A stretch of 19,663 nt of DNA from UBA1361 sp041656375 (GCA_964410505.1 CAYPGR010000014.1:1-19663), one strand, 5' to 3'; positions 8,549 to 16,230 are shown, counted from the stretch's first letter. Translations and numbers: made by a program. Notes: generated from the sequence alone by a model not told the origin.

Positions 8549-8965
8549 TTAGTTAACCTTAACGAGTGCGTGGCCAACGACCACGGGTTCACGATTTTGA
8601 TTGTAGGCAGTTGTTTTTAATAAAAGACGATTTTTTTCGATGATGATTTCTTCAACTTCGACTTCCGCTGTAATTGTATCGCCAAAATAGACAGGGCGAA
8701 CAAAGCGAGAATCTTGTTCCATATAAATGGTGCCCTCGCCTGGCAATTTCGTGCCGAGTACTGTTGAAAAGAGAGCGGAAACCAACCCGCCATGGGCGAT
8801 TTGTTTTTTAAAGATTGACTTCTCAGCATATGTTTTATTGGTGTGTACTGGATTATTGTCTCCCGTCACATCCGCAAAGATTAAGACATCTTGCTCGGTA
8901 ATGGTTTTAGAGTATGTTGCTTTTTCGCCAACATAGAAGCGATTTTGAATTTCCTTGTCTTGCAT
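8549..8965 (-). CDS. MaoC/PhaJ-like (R)-specific enoyl-CoA hydratase
   Basis: Hot-dog-fold hydratase of 138 residues, interconverting (R)-3-hydroxyacyl-CoA and trans-2-enoyl-CoA. The hydratase 2 motif is intact: ADVTGDNNPVH gives catalytic Asp36 and His41, followed by the IAHGGLVSALFSTVLGTKLPG segment (about 56-76) that shapes the acyl pocket. It is the first gene of the operon with acyl-CoA dehydrogenase, etfB and etfA, and probably supplies or consumes the enoyl-CoA of the dehydrogenase. A single hot-dog unit of this size matches PhaJ rather than the longer MaoC. AGGAAGG precedes the ATG, and a TTGACA promoter lies 65-70 bp upstream. Chain-length preference is not visible. Confidence 0.93.
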   Translation of the reverse strand: MQDKEIQNRFYVGEKATYSKTITEQDVLIFADVTGDNNPVHTNKTYAEKSIFKKQIAHGGLVSALFSTVLGTKLPGEGTIYMEQDSRFVRPVYFGDTITAEVEVEEIIIEKNRLLLKTTAYNQNREPVVVGHALVKVN

Positions 8966-8981
8966 ATTGACCTTCCTATTC

Positions 8982-9001
8982 TGAACCTGAATACTTGTTC
9001 A
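8982..9001 (-). promoter_or_regulatory. Candidate operator, inverted repeat TGAAC-N10-GTTCA
   Basis: A symmetric pair of five-base arms lies between the predicted -10 box and the hydratase ribosome site, where a bound repressor would block the acyl-CoA operon. It is reminiscent of sites for TetR-type fatty-acid regulators but does not match a consensus I can quote. Confidence 0.35.
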
Positions 9002-9006
9002 TGTTT

Positions 9007-9035
9007 AGTTTAGTCGCCATCGTAAAATATGTCAA
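9007..9035 (-). promoter_or_regulatory. Sigma-A-type promoter of the maoC-acd-etfBA operon
   Basis: On the minus strand there is a perfect TTGACA (9030-9035), a 17-base spacer and TAAACT (9007-9012, four of six matches to TATAAT). It lies about 45 bp upstream of the first start codon. Confidence 0.75.
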
Positions 9036-9120
9036 GAGTTTCGGTATTTTTTTCCCTAATTACTTTAGAAAATAAAAATTGATTAACTGGATTATTGTCT
9101 ATTTTTCGAAATCTCAATTA

Positions 9121-9621
9121 TTAATAGGTCTTAATAGTTGCGCTTAGGAGATGGAAAATATTGAGGCGATCATTACGGAATCTACGAATTTCAAAAATCA
9201 CCTTCTCCGCACTACTCCAGATAAAAATCCAGCTGATAATGAGTAAGATTTCATTAATAATCTTTTGACTACTAAGACCCGTTACTTCCTTGATAATCAA
9301 TAAGGATACACCTAGAACAAAGAAAATCAAGCCGATAATTGAGGTCGATAAAATATCTTTTTTAATCCGAATTAATTCTTTTGCCGCCACAAGCTCGAGG
9401 GAGGACTTAAAATCATTTTCGTGGTCTTTAGGTACTTTAATCATGATGACATCATAGATGGGAATATAGTCCGCTTGTTGTTTAAGACTTAAATAACCGA
9501 CCTTGGTAATTCGGCCGTCATCAAAATGTGTGTCACGGACGATAATTTCATTTTCACGGATATTTCGATATTTTGTTTTTAATTGTCTTTCGATTTCTCG
9601 AAATTGTTGTTTTTTGCGCAT
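9121..9621 (-). CDS. Unknown protein with two C-terminal membrane helices
   Basis: I do not recognise this 166-residue protein. The N-terminal half is charged and probably cytoplasmic: a basic stretch (residues 1-20), then IIVRDTHFDDGRITKVGYLS and DVIMIKVPKDHENDFKSSLELVAAKELIRIKKD, which could be a small beta-rich domain. Two hydrophobic helices follow at about 92-112 and 122-140, and the tail (RRFRNDRLNIFHLL) is basic again. A GGTGA sequence serves as ribosome site before the ATG. It stands alone between the acyl-CoA operon promoter and the Fe-S/acetyltransferase gene, with 150 bp of AT-rich DNA downstream holding the divergently placed regulatory sites of neither gene. Codon use looks like that of the neighbours. 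Confidence 0.72.
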   Translation of the reverse strand: MRKKQQFREIERQLKTKYRNIRENEIIVRDTHFDDGRITKVGYLSLKQQADYIPIYDVIMIKVPKDHENDFKSSLELVAAKELIRIKKDILSTSIIGLIFFVLGVSLLIIKEVTGLSSQKIINEILLIISWIFIWSSAEKVIFEIRRFRNDRLNIFHLLSATIKTY

Positions 9622-9677
9622 ATATTTTCACCAAAAGATGGTCCAAAGAGAACTTATCATCGATTCTTTCTCGTCTA

Positions 9678-10199
9678 TTAACGATGGATGAGCTGTCTAA
9701 ACCCCTCATTTGCCTCCATAATTTCGCGGGCAAAGGGGCAAAGCGTAACTATTTTCTTATCATTATCAATTGCCAGTTTGATAACCTGCTCAATAAGTGA
9801 TTGACCAATACCCTGGCCCCGAAGAGATGGATCAACAAACGTCCCATTAATAATTAAGACATCCGAGCCCGACACTACATAATCAACATAGGCGATGACT
9901 TTGCCTTCGGGAGTTTCAAGATAGAAACGATTCTCATCACTTTTAAAAGTATTAAAAATTTGTTTATTTTTGACAATGTACATTAAGGCACCAGACGGAC
10001 AGGTGTCAATCACAGCTTTTACTTTATCAGAGGTTTCATTATCTGGTAAAATCCATGGTTTTCGCCCAGGATCAAAAACTTCAGTGCTCCCTTTCACACA
10101 ACGACCACTTTTCGCACATTGTTCCTTTTTAAAGAAAACATCAATATCCCGGCCTGTATATTTACGATAGCCAAGTGCTAATAATTCTTGTTCAGTCAT
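9678..10199 (-). CDS. Fer4_19 iron-sulfur domain fused to GNAT acetyltransferase
   Basis: A two-domain protein equivalent to E. coli YjdI plus YjdJ joined in one chain. Residues 10-76 form the divergent Fe-S domain (GYRKYTGRDIDVFF, Cys28, Cys34, KPWI, then Cys67 in DTCPSGAL). Only three candidate cysteine ligands are seen in this domain. Residues 90-173 form a small YjdJ/COG2388-type N-acetyltransferase with the acetyl-CoA loop RGQGIG (127-132) and a TLCPFA strand near the end. The longer reading starts at 10226, but AAGGA at 10206-10210 is placed correctly only for the ATG at 10199, and that start also aligns with YjdI. The function of the pair is unknown, though a redox-linked acetylation has been a natural guess. 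Confidence 0.88.
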   Translation of the reverse strand: MTEQELLALGYRKYTGRDIDVFFKKEQCAKSGRCVKGSTEVFDPGRKPWILPDNETSDKVKAVIDTCPSGALMYIVKNKQIFNTFKSDENRFYLETPEGKVIAYVDYVVSGSDVLIINGTFVDPSLRGQGIGQSLIEQVIKLAIDNDKKIVTLCPFAREIMEANEGFRQLIHR

Positions 10200-10295
10200 A
10201 TTCATGTCCTTAACTAATTTTATCATTTTTGGTTATTTTTACTCGTAAAACAAGGAAAAACGAATCAATGATCCTCATGCTTAGCCGTTATGAAT

Positions 10296-10322
10296 GAAAA
10301 TAGCCTTCAGCCGAAGGTTATT
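10296..10322 (-). terminator. Rho-independent terminator of thyA-folA
   Basis: Ten-base arms AATAGCCTTC and GAAGGTTATT (one G-U pair) close a four-base loop. On the minus strand the stem is followed by TTTTC, about 37 bp after the folA stop. Confidence 0.75.
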
Positions 10323-10358
10323 GTTGATAATATTATTCGCTACTATATTTTTAAGATC

Positions 10359-10829
10359 TTATGTGCGACGTTTGTAGTAAAAAACATTAAATTCTGGATT
10401 GTAATCTTGCTTTATAAGAATAAAATCATTGCTTGAAAATGCAGGAAAATAGGTATCGCCTTGGTAGTCACCCTTAACGACCGTTAAGATAATTTCGTCG
10501 GCATAAGGCAAGGCGCTTTCATAAATTTGCCCGCCACCGATGACGTAGAGTGGTTGATCTTTCTTTTGCCAATCTTTGAGCGTTCCTAAAAGGTCGCCCG
10601 TTATGGTTACTTCCTTGTTATCCAAGGAAAGTGGTTTGGACGTGACAATAATATTGTGACGATGAGGAAGTGGGCCACCAATCGCTTCAAAAGTATTTCT
10701 TCCCATTAGAACCGTTTGTCCTTGGGTGGTGCGGCGGAAATGGGCTAGTTCATTAGGGATATGCCATGGCATCTTATTTTGATAACCAATAACCCGGTTA
10801 TGCGCCATCGCGGCAATTAAGATAATCAT
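10359..10829 (-). CDS. folA: Dihydrofolate reductase
   Basis: NADPH-dependent reduction of dihydrofolate to tetrahydrofolate, regenerating the cofactor oxidised by thymidylate synthase. The 156-residue sequence shows MAHNRVIG (8-15), MPWHIPNELAHF (20-31) with Trp22, the MGRNTFEAIG segment (42-51) and the cofactor loop VIGGGQIY (96-103). The catalytic acid, Asp in most bacterial enzymes, is Glu27 here, as in animal DHFRs. The ATG overlaps the thyA stop by one base (TAATG), so the two are translationally coupled. A terminator follows. Confidence 0.96.
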   Translation of the reverse strand: MIILIAAMAHNRVIGYQNKMPWHIPNELAHFRRTTQGQTVLMGRNTFEAIGGPLPHRHNIIVTSKPLSLDNKEVTITGDLLGTLKDWQKKDQPLYVIGGGQIYESALPYADEIILTVVKGDYQGDTYFPAFSSNDFILIKQDYNPEFNVFYYKRRT

Positions 10830-11701
10830 TAGACACTCACCAGTCCTTTAATCACGGGATGAGATTGATAACCGATTAGTTCGATATCATCATACGTGAT
10901 TTCAGTAATGGAATTAACCGGTCGTTTAATGCGTATTGCTGGCAGCGGATATGGATCTCGTTTTAGTTGTTCTTCGATTTGCTCAAGGTGATTCGTATAA
11001 ATATGAGCGTCCCCCAATGTCATAATGAAATCACCCACTATTTTGTTGGTTGCATGGGCCATAAGGATTAATAATAGCGCATAAGAGGCAATATTAAAGG
11101 GAACGCCTAAAAAGATATCAGCACTCCGTTGATATAGTTGAAGTGAGAGGGTCGTGCCATCGGCTGATACATAAAATTGCATGAGTAAATGGCACGGGGG
11201 TAAAAGCATATCCTGAAGCAGAGGCGGATTCCAGGCCGAGATGAGATGACGACGTGAATGCGGATTATTTTTTATGGATTCTTCCACCATCTTTAATTGA
11301 TCAACGCCATTAAAATTACGCCACTGTGCCCCGTAAACCGGACCTAAATTACCGTACTTTTCAGCAAAAACGGGATCAATCTTTATTTTTTCGATAAACG
11401 TTGAGAGATCTTCACCCTTGTAATCAGGGTGCTTAGTATAAGCGGCATAAGGCCATTCATTCCAAATACGAATATTTTGTGTTACTAATGGGCGGATGTT
11501 TGTTGATCCAGAAATAAACCATAAGAGTTCCCCTAGGACCGCGTGAAAACTGACTTTCTTCGTCGTCAGTAACGGATAACCCTCACTTAAGGGAAAACGC
11601 ATCTGATAACCAAATAATGAAATGGTGCCCGTTCCCGTCCGATCTTCTTTTAAAGAACCTTGCTTTAAAACATCACGACAAAGCTTTAAATACGTGTCCA
11701 T
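10829..11701 (-). CDS. thyA: Thymidylate synthase ThyA
   Basis: Methylates dUMP to dTMP using methylenetetrahydrofolate. The catalytic nucleophile is Cys170 in LPPCHLLMQFYV. Other conserved parts are the dUMP-binding RTGTGT (21-26), the cross-subunit SRRHLISAWNP (149-159), QLYQRSADIFLGVPFNIASYALL (188-210) and the late DAHIYTNHLEQ (231-241). At 290 residues it lies between the short E. coli form (264) and the long Lactobacillus casei form (316), with the insertion near 86-120 present. A strong GAGGAGG site precedes the ATG. The gene is the first of a two-gene thyA-folA operon. No convincing -35/-10 pair was found upstream, although TATGAT occurs about 20 bp before the ribosome site. Confidence 0.97.
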   Translation of the reverse strand: MDTYLKLCRDVLKQGSLKEDRTGTGTISLFGYQMRFPLSEGYPLLTTKKVSFHAVLGELLWFISGSTNIRPLVTQNIRIWNEWPYAAYTKHPDYKGEDLSTFIEKIKIDPVFAEKYGNLGPVYGAQWRNFNGVDQLKMVEESIKNNPHSRRHLISAWNPPLLQDMLLPPCHLLMQFYVSADGTTLSLQLYQRSADIFLGVPFNIASYALLLILMAHATNKIVGDFIMTLGDAHIYTNHLEQIEEQLKRDPYPLPAIRIKRPVNSITEITYDDIELIGYQSHPVIKGLVSV

Positions 11702-11813
11702 AGTGTTCCTCCTCTAGTTAGTAAAATCATAGCATAGACCACTATCGACGAAATATATAACACCCTAAAAAGGGCCCAGTTGGATTGACAATGTCTTGCT
11801 AACAATCAGCTAA

Positions 11814-12116
11814 ATGTTTATTGTTCATAATACTCGAGGAAATGGTCAAATTGATTATTTAATGTACCTTAGGAGTAAAACTTACCTAACGGATGTCAAT
11901 CTTACTTCCACCTTAATAAATTGGATATTACACCTTTATTAATGCAAGAAACCAAACCGTTTTCATCATTCTTAATGCTTTAAATGGATTGGTTCTTCGG
12001 CTTTTGCGGGGAGTCCACTTTTAACGATTAATGCGGACAGTAAAAATGAGCCACTAACGTGGGATAGCGCATGGAATGCCGACGGAAATACCGTTATTTG
12101 GGATTACGAAACTTAA
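11814..12116 (+). pseudogene. Decayed coding remnant, product unknown
   Basis: This stretch of the long thyA-to-12.6 kb gap looks like broken coding sequence on the plus strand. The clearest part, from 11976 to the TAA at 12114-12116, is 46 codons including SSAFAGSPLLTINADS and EPLTWDSAWNADGNTVIWDYET, which reads like the end of an extracellular protein. A second plausible segment is 11814-11942 (FIVHNTRGNGQIDYLMYL then KTYLTDVNLTSTLIN) in another frame, and a short third piece at about 11930-11980 bridges them. At least two frame changes are needed. The first half is ambiguous because the minus strand also gives a short sensible reading. I cannot assign a family. It converges on the next remnant. 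Confidence 0.4.
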
Positions 12117-12117
12117 A

Positions 12118-12598
12118 TTAATGCCCCTTCACTCTACGCTTGTGGCCAAGCATAGATAAGGCCAAGGGTGAGACCATAAGTAAGCGATAGGTAATACATC
12201 CTTTTGCTTTTCTCATAATTAAGAAAGCAAACCCCGCCGCACTGAAGATACCGATAATGATAAGGAAAAGAAAACGCGATCATAAAACCGTAAATCAATG
12301 CCGATGACCATGATACCCACAGGTGGGACGCCTAATGCCGCTTTCATGATGTCTTTTGTTTTTGTGAAACGGATCACAACATGAAGAACGAATAAAATGA
12401 CCGCGAGTGTTGTACGCAATGGGGTTGCCGGAAATTCCGTCGGGTTGTTAGGATAAAATGCCGCTTCCAAACTTAAATAAATCCCTAAATAAGCCAATAA
12501 AGGGCAAATGTCGTCAAGCCACCACCAAGAATTATCATTGTTTGAGAGAAAATATCCCAAGTACTTTTTTTCATTTGGAACCGCCATCGCGTCAACAT
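12118..12598 (-). pseudogene. Frameshifted small membrane protein gene
   Basis: No single frame covers this gene, but pieces in successive frames join into one hydrophobic protein. Piece A starts at the ATG at 12598 and gives MKKSTWDIFSQTMIILGG and a first helix, stopping at TAG 12485-12487. Piece B, in the frame of a 122-codon ORF from 12587 to 12219, is convincing only from about 12495 to 12305 (YLGIYLSLEAAFYP, then TTLAVILFVLHVVIRF). Piece C is short (LIYGFMIAFSF). Piece D gives LIIIGIFSAAGFAFLIM, then a basic tail ending HKRRVKGH and TAA at 12118-12120. Three frame changes imply about four helices originally. I do not recognise the family. An ORF caller will report only the misleading 122-residue product. 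Confidence 0.6.
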
Positions 12599-12644
12599 GA
12601 TCTTTATACTTTTATTGTAGCACTCCTTTATTTCATCGCTAAAT

Positions 12645-12679
12645 AAAAAGAGGCACCCGTTTGGTACGAGCCCCTCTTT
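12645..12679 (-). terminator. Terminator of the GAF-GGDEF gene
   Basis: Outer arms AAAGAGG and CCTCTTT plus an inner CGT/ACG pair around TTGGT form a hairpin. On the minus strand it is followed by TTTTTATTT, starting about 18 bp after the stop at 12697. Confidence 0.75.
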
Positions 12680-12696
12680 GATTAATTAGGTAGACA

Positions 12697-13647
12697 CTAC
12701 TTAATTTCTAAGATGAAGTTATTACGGCCCTTATTTTTCGCCCGGTAAAGCAATGTATCGGCTTTTTTCAAGACACCCGTAAATTCCTCAAAATCACCCT
12801 TTAAGTAAGGAAAGGCGCCGATACTTGTACTAAGTCCTAGGTCGGCGATTGGTGACTCCCATACTTTCAATTTTGCAATCAAATCATGAATTAATGTGGT
12901 CATCTCCTGCGGTGTGAGTTCATCTTTCACATAAAGAAGAAACTCGTCTCCGCCTAGCCGGACCGCATAAGCATCTTTAAATTGATCGGTGATGCTATTT
13001 AGCTTGTTTGCCACTTCTTGAAGCACCATATCGCCGACATCATGGCCAAAACGGTCATTCACTTCTTTAAAGTAATCTAAATCAAGCATAAGGATAAAAC
13101 CGCCAGACTCCAACATTTCTTGATGACGATTCACTAAGAAATGGGCATTAAATAACCCGGTAAGAGCATCTTTATAAGCAATATGTTCGAGTTCTAAATA
13201 ATAAGAAAAAAGGTTAGCAATACTTTGGAGGAGATTGACATCTTTTGATTCGAAGGGACGGACTTCATCGTGCGCCGCACATAAAGTGCCAAATCGTTCG
13301 CCACTTTTAAAGGAAATCGGAATACCGAGATAAGCCTTAATATTAGAATCTTCAATTGTTTTTTTTACTTTTTCATCAAAGTCTAATTGCGTAATATCTT
13401 CCGTCACAAGCGGCGTCCCATTTTGATAATCGAGTGTATTGCATATCGCATATTCGACGGGAATGGTGTAACCTTCTTCAACATGAACTTTCGTTTCGTG
13501 CTTTGACACTCTTAAAGTCACTTGCAGATCTCGGTTGAGGAAATTAATATAAATCACCTTGTCCGGCATAATTTCTTTGGCAAGTTCTAAAACATCCTTC
13601 GTTAAGGCGTTAAAGTTGCTATAGGATAAGATGGTCTGTTTGTTCAT
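12697..13647 (-). CDS. GAF-GGDEF diguanylate cyclase
   Basis: Soluble predicted diguanylate cyclase. From the ATG used here, residues about 5-150 form a GAF sensor domain (IPVEYAICNTL, LGIPISFKSGERFGTLCAAHDE) and about 155-316 a GGDEF domain with KDALTGLFNAHF, metal-binding DLDYFK, RFGHDVGD and an intact GGDEF motif at 232-236. As in the membrane cyclase of this window, the canonical RxxD inhibitory site is not seen (DQFKDAYAVRL). A longer reading to 13665 would need a TTG start without a ribosome site. The ATG at 13647 with GTGGG upstream is only slightly better, so the start is uncertain by six codons. It is a single-gene unit with its own terminator. Confidence 0.9.
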   Translation of the reverse strand: MNKQTILSYSNFNALTKDVLELAKEIMPDKVIYINFLNRDLQVTLRVSKHETKVHVEEGYTIPVEYAICNTLDYQNGTPLVTEDITQLDFDEKVKKTIEDSNIKAYLGIPISFKSGERFGTLCAAHDEVRPFESKDVNLLQSIANLFSYYLELEHIAYKDALTGLFNAHFLVNRHQEMLESGGFILMLDLDYFKEVNDRFGHDVGDMVLQEVANKLNSITDQFKDAYAVRLGGDEFLLYVKDELTPQEMTTLIHDLIAKLKVWESPIADLGLSTSIGAFPYLKGDFEEFTGVLKKADTLLYRAKNKGRNNFILEIK

Positions 13648-13675
13648 GAGGAGACCCACTTTCAATTATTGAGAA

Positions 13676-13690
13676 ATTATATACGTATAT
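13676..13690 (-). promoter_or_regulatory. Possible -10 box and palindrome upstream of GAF-GGDEF gene
   Basis: A perfect 12-bp palindrome (ATATACGTATAT, 13679-13690) overlaps a TATAAT box on the minus strand, about 30 bp before the gene. No -35 box is evident. It could be chance in AT-rich DNA. Confidence 0.3.
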
Positions 13691-13735
13691 TGTAATCTAT
13701 TATTGGTAAAAAGGATGAATAAATATCATAATTGC

Positions 13736-15316
13736 TTACATGATAGGCGAAATCCACTTTAAAAGGCCCAGATAGATGCGGTAAAAGAAAGGTACTTTCG
13801 AAAACGGGGAACGAGTCAATTTGTCTGACCTTTCGATTGTTTCTTTAAAGTCCATGCTTAACTGCGCAATCACTTTCGGGTTTGTAAAATAGACCGCGTT
13901 TTCATATTGATGATAGAAACTTCGATAATCAAAGTTAATAGAACCAACCACCGCGGCTTTATGATCAACTAATACATTTTTACTATGGATAAAGCCCTCA
14001 CTAAACACATAAACTTGACAACCTGCTTTTGAGAGGTCAAAAGCTTTTTCCCGGGTTAAGCCATAAACGATGTTTTTATCTGGAATACCAGGAATAACGA
14101 GATGAACACTAACCCCGCTTGACACTTTATTCTTTAGTAATTCGAAAATAGATTCATCAATAATTAAATATGGGGTCATAATCCAAATGGACTCATTCGC
14201 ACTACTTAATAACTTCATATAGAAACTTCTTGCGACACTCCCATTTTGGTAAGGGCCACAAACATAGGGAACAACAATACCGCGATCTTTTGCCAATACT
14301 TGGGGACGAGACTTAGAAAATATTGAAAAATCTACTTTTTCTTTTGAGACAAACATCCACATCTTTAAAAAGGCATGCGCAAAAGAAATTACACTAAGCC
14401 CACTTAGCCTTAACCCACTGTCCTTCCAATAACCAAAACGATCAATAATATTGACATACTCATCCGCTAAGTTAAAGCCCCCGATATAGGCTACTTCATG
14501 ATCAATCACCACCATCTTTCGATGATTACGATAATTAAGGAAGAAACTAAAGATCGGCGTAATCGGTTCAAATGGTTTAGTTTTTATATTTGCCTCTCGC
14601 AACGTTTTGCGTAATTTAATGGTCATCAAATCTTTACTACCAAAGCCATCATAAATGATTTTGACATTGACACCACTTTTAGCCTTATCAATGAGGATAT
14701 TCATAATTTCCGTAAAAAGTTCACCCTGGCGGATGATAAAAAACTCCAGATAAATTGATTTTTTTGCGCGATGTAAGGCTTTAATCATATCAAGAAAAAT
14801 GGCTTCCCCGCTGCCATAATACTGGAGGTCATCATCATGGTAAACGGCCGCATTTGTCACATTTTGTAAAAACGTTGCATGTTGACGTTCTATGGTAGAG
14901 ATCGGTGTAAAATCATTTTTAATTAAGTATGGGTCGGCTAACCGATCAATTTCTTCTAACTTACGTTTATGACGGGGGTGGATCTCGCTTCCCCCAGAGA
15001 GGTAATAAATTAAAAAACCAAATGTCGGAAAAAGGAGTAAAAACATGACCCAACTTGCCTTTGCGGAAGCATTTTTTGTATAAAGCATGACCCGCAGACA
15101 AGTGAGAACACTAATAATAAAAGAGGCCGTGTATACCCATGTTAAGGCCTGAATAAAATTAACGTAAATAATAATGAGTAACACCAATTGCAAAAAGAGA
15201 ATCAAAAATAAGAAAAAGCTTTTCTTAAAAGATATCCCTTCTCGTTGATAATGACGCAAACGATTGGGTTTTTGATTGACTCTAAACTCTTTTTTCACAC
15301 CCTTATTGTACCCCAT
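13736..15316 (-). CDS. cls: Cardiolipin synthase
   Basis: Phospholipase D-type cardiolipin synthase, condensing two phosphatidylglycerol molecules at the membrane. After a basic N-terminus there are two to three hydrophobic helices (about 33-55, 59-78, 88-106; the PLDc_N region). Two HKD motifs follow: His265-Arg-Lys267 with Asp272 (NHRKMVVIDHEVAYIGGFN) and His444-Ser-Lys446 with Asp451 (IHSKNVLVDHKAAVVGSINFD). Length 526 is slightly above the usual 480-510, the extra residues being the basic N-terminus. No clear ribosome site precedes the ATG at 15316, so an internal start is possible. It lies 34 bp after the FNT-family channel gene and may be co-transcribed with it. Confidence 0.95.
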   Translation of the reverse strand: MGYNKGVKKEFRVNQKPNRLRHYQREGISFKKSFFLFLILFLQLVLLIIIYVNFIQALTWVYTASFIISVLTCLRVMLYTKNASAKASWVMFLLLFPTFGFLIYYLSGGSEIHPRHKRKLEEIDRLADPYLIKNDFTPISTIERQHATFLQNVTNAAVYHDDDLQYYGSGEAIFLDMIKALHRAKKSIYLEFFIIRQGELFTEIMNILIDKAKSGVNVKIIYDGFGSKDLMTIKLRKTLREANIKTKPFEPITPIFSFFLNYRNHRKMVVIDHEVAYIGGFNLADEYVNIIDRFGYWKDSGLRLSGLSVISFAHAFLKMWMFVSKEKVDFSIFSKSRPQVLAKDRGIVVPYVCGPYQNGSVARSFYMKLLSSANESIWIMTPYLIIDESIFELLKNKVSSGVSVHLVIPGIPDKNIVYGLTREKAFDLSKAGCQVYVFSEGFIHSKNVLVDHKAAVVGSINFDYRSFYHQYENAVYFTNPKVIAQLSMDFKETIERSDKLTRSPFSKVPFFYRIYLGLLKWISPIM

Positions 15317-15350
15317 GTAGAAAGATTAAACAAAAAGAGGGTGCACTTAA

Positions 15351-15986
15351 TTAAGCAAGCTTACCAATTTTTTCAAGAAGATTGAGGATGATGGCACCCA
15401 CACCATTCCCGAGCAACATCACCATTAGAACAAGGAGCGAACGCCATGATAAGGCACCACTAACACTAAAGTAAAACATATTAGCCACACTATGTTCAAA
15501 TCCTGCAAGTATAAAAATCATGACTGCAAAAATCACAACAATCACCCGTAAAACATCAATATGAATACGCTTATAACCATCAACGGCAAGATACATCATC
15601 ATCCCGCATAAAATGGCCCGCCCAAAATTAGGAAGATAACCCGTTTCAATTTTGGCAGTTGATAGAGTCTTCGCGGTCGTAATAAAAGACTCCAACTCCG
15701 CCACTTTAACAATAAGGGCGATCAAAATGGCCCCTATAAAATTGCCAATAATAATGAATAAGATATCGACTAGGTAACGCGGGCGATGGTTAAAAAGATA
15801 ACCAATTTTCCCTGTATAAAGATTTAAGTTATAGGCTACAACGAGTAAAAGCGCAAAGCTAAAAAGCATTGCACCAATGATTTTATGAATCGGATAGAGT
15901 GCCAAATATATCACACCTGCAATTGCCACGAATAATCCAGCAAGCACCGCTTTACTTACTAAAACTAAATAATGTTTCATAACCAT
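15351..15986 (-). CDS. Formate/nitrite transporter (FNT) family channel
   Basis: Pentameric FNT-family channel for small monovalent anions such as formate, nitrite or hydrosulfide. Six hydrophobic helices are seen. Diagnostic elements are NLNLYTGKIGYLF after helix 2 and AGFEHSVANMFYF, whose His corresponds to the central pore histidine of FocA. The last helix contains LLGNGVGAIILNLL. A longer reading begins at 16040, but nothing like a ribosome site lies there. GGGA sits 6 bp before the ATG at 15986, and the resulting N-terminus (MVMKHYLVLVSKAVLAG) matches short Firmicutes FNT proteins, so that start is preferred. For an organism with acyl-CoA fermentation genes, formate is a natural guess but not shown. 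Confidence 0.9.
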   Translation of the reverse strand: MVMKHYLVLVSKAVLAGLFVAIAGVIYLALYPIHKIIGAMLFSFALLLVVAYNLNLYTGKIGYLFNHRPRYLVDILFIIIGNFIGAILIALIVKVAELESFITTAKTLSTAKIETGYLPNFGRAILCGMMMYLAVDGYKRIHIDVLRVIVVIFAVMIFILAGFEHSVANMFYFSVSGALSWRSLLVLMVMLLGNGVGAIILNLLEKIGKLA

Positions 15987-16230
15987 AAATTTTCCCAATT
16001 GATTATCGGTAAATAAGATCGTAAATGCAAGACTTATCATAATATTATTGATACATAATCACTTATTGCGTTTTACTTTTAATAAGCAAGAAATATTATT
16101 CTTAATTTGGGTGATTAGGCACTATGATCGAACTATGTAAAACGACCAAACAAATTACAATGGGCGATCGATATATCAAATAGATCCTGTTATGGTATAT
16201 TTTAATTATAAAATAATGTTCATTTATACA

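Noticed and set aside
10200..10226. Upstream start of the Fe-S/acetyltransferase gene
   Set aside because: AAGGA lies inside the extension and is properly spaced only for the ATG at 10199, which also aligns with YjdI.
11764..11774. Small CCCT/AGGG hairpin after the thyA leader
   Set aside because: The stem is four base pairs with no T-run, too weak to call a terminator or leader element.
11800..11875. Minus-strand reading giving a short NNQFDHFLEYYEQ peptide
   Set aside because: Only about 15 codons long between stops. It makes the strand of the first part of the remnant uncertain but cannot be supported as a gene.
15987..16040. N-terminal extension of the FNT channel from the ATG at 16040
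   Set aside because: No ribosome site at 16040, while GGGA is correctly spaced for the ATG at 15986 and family members begin there.
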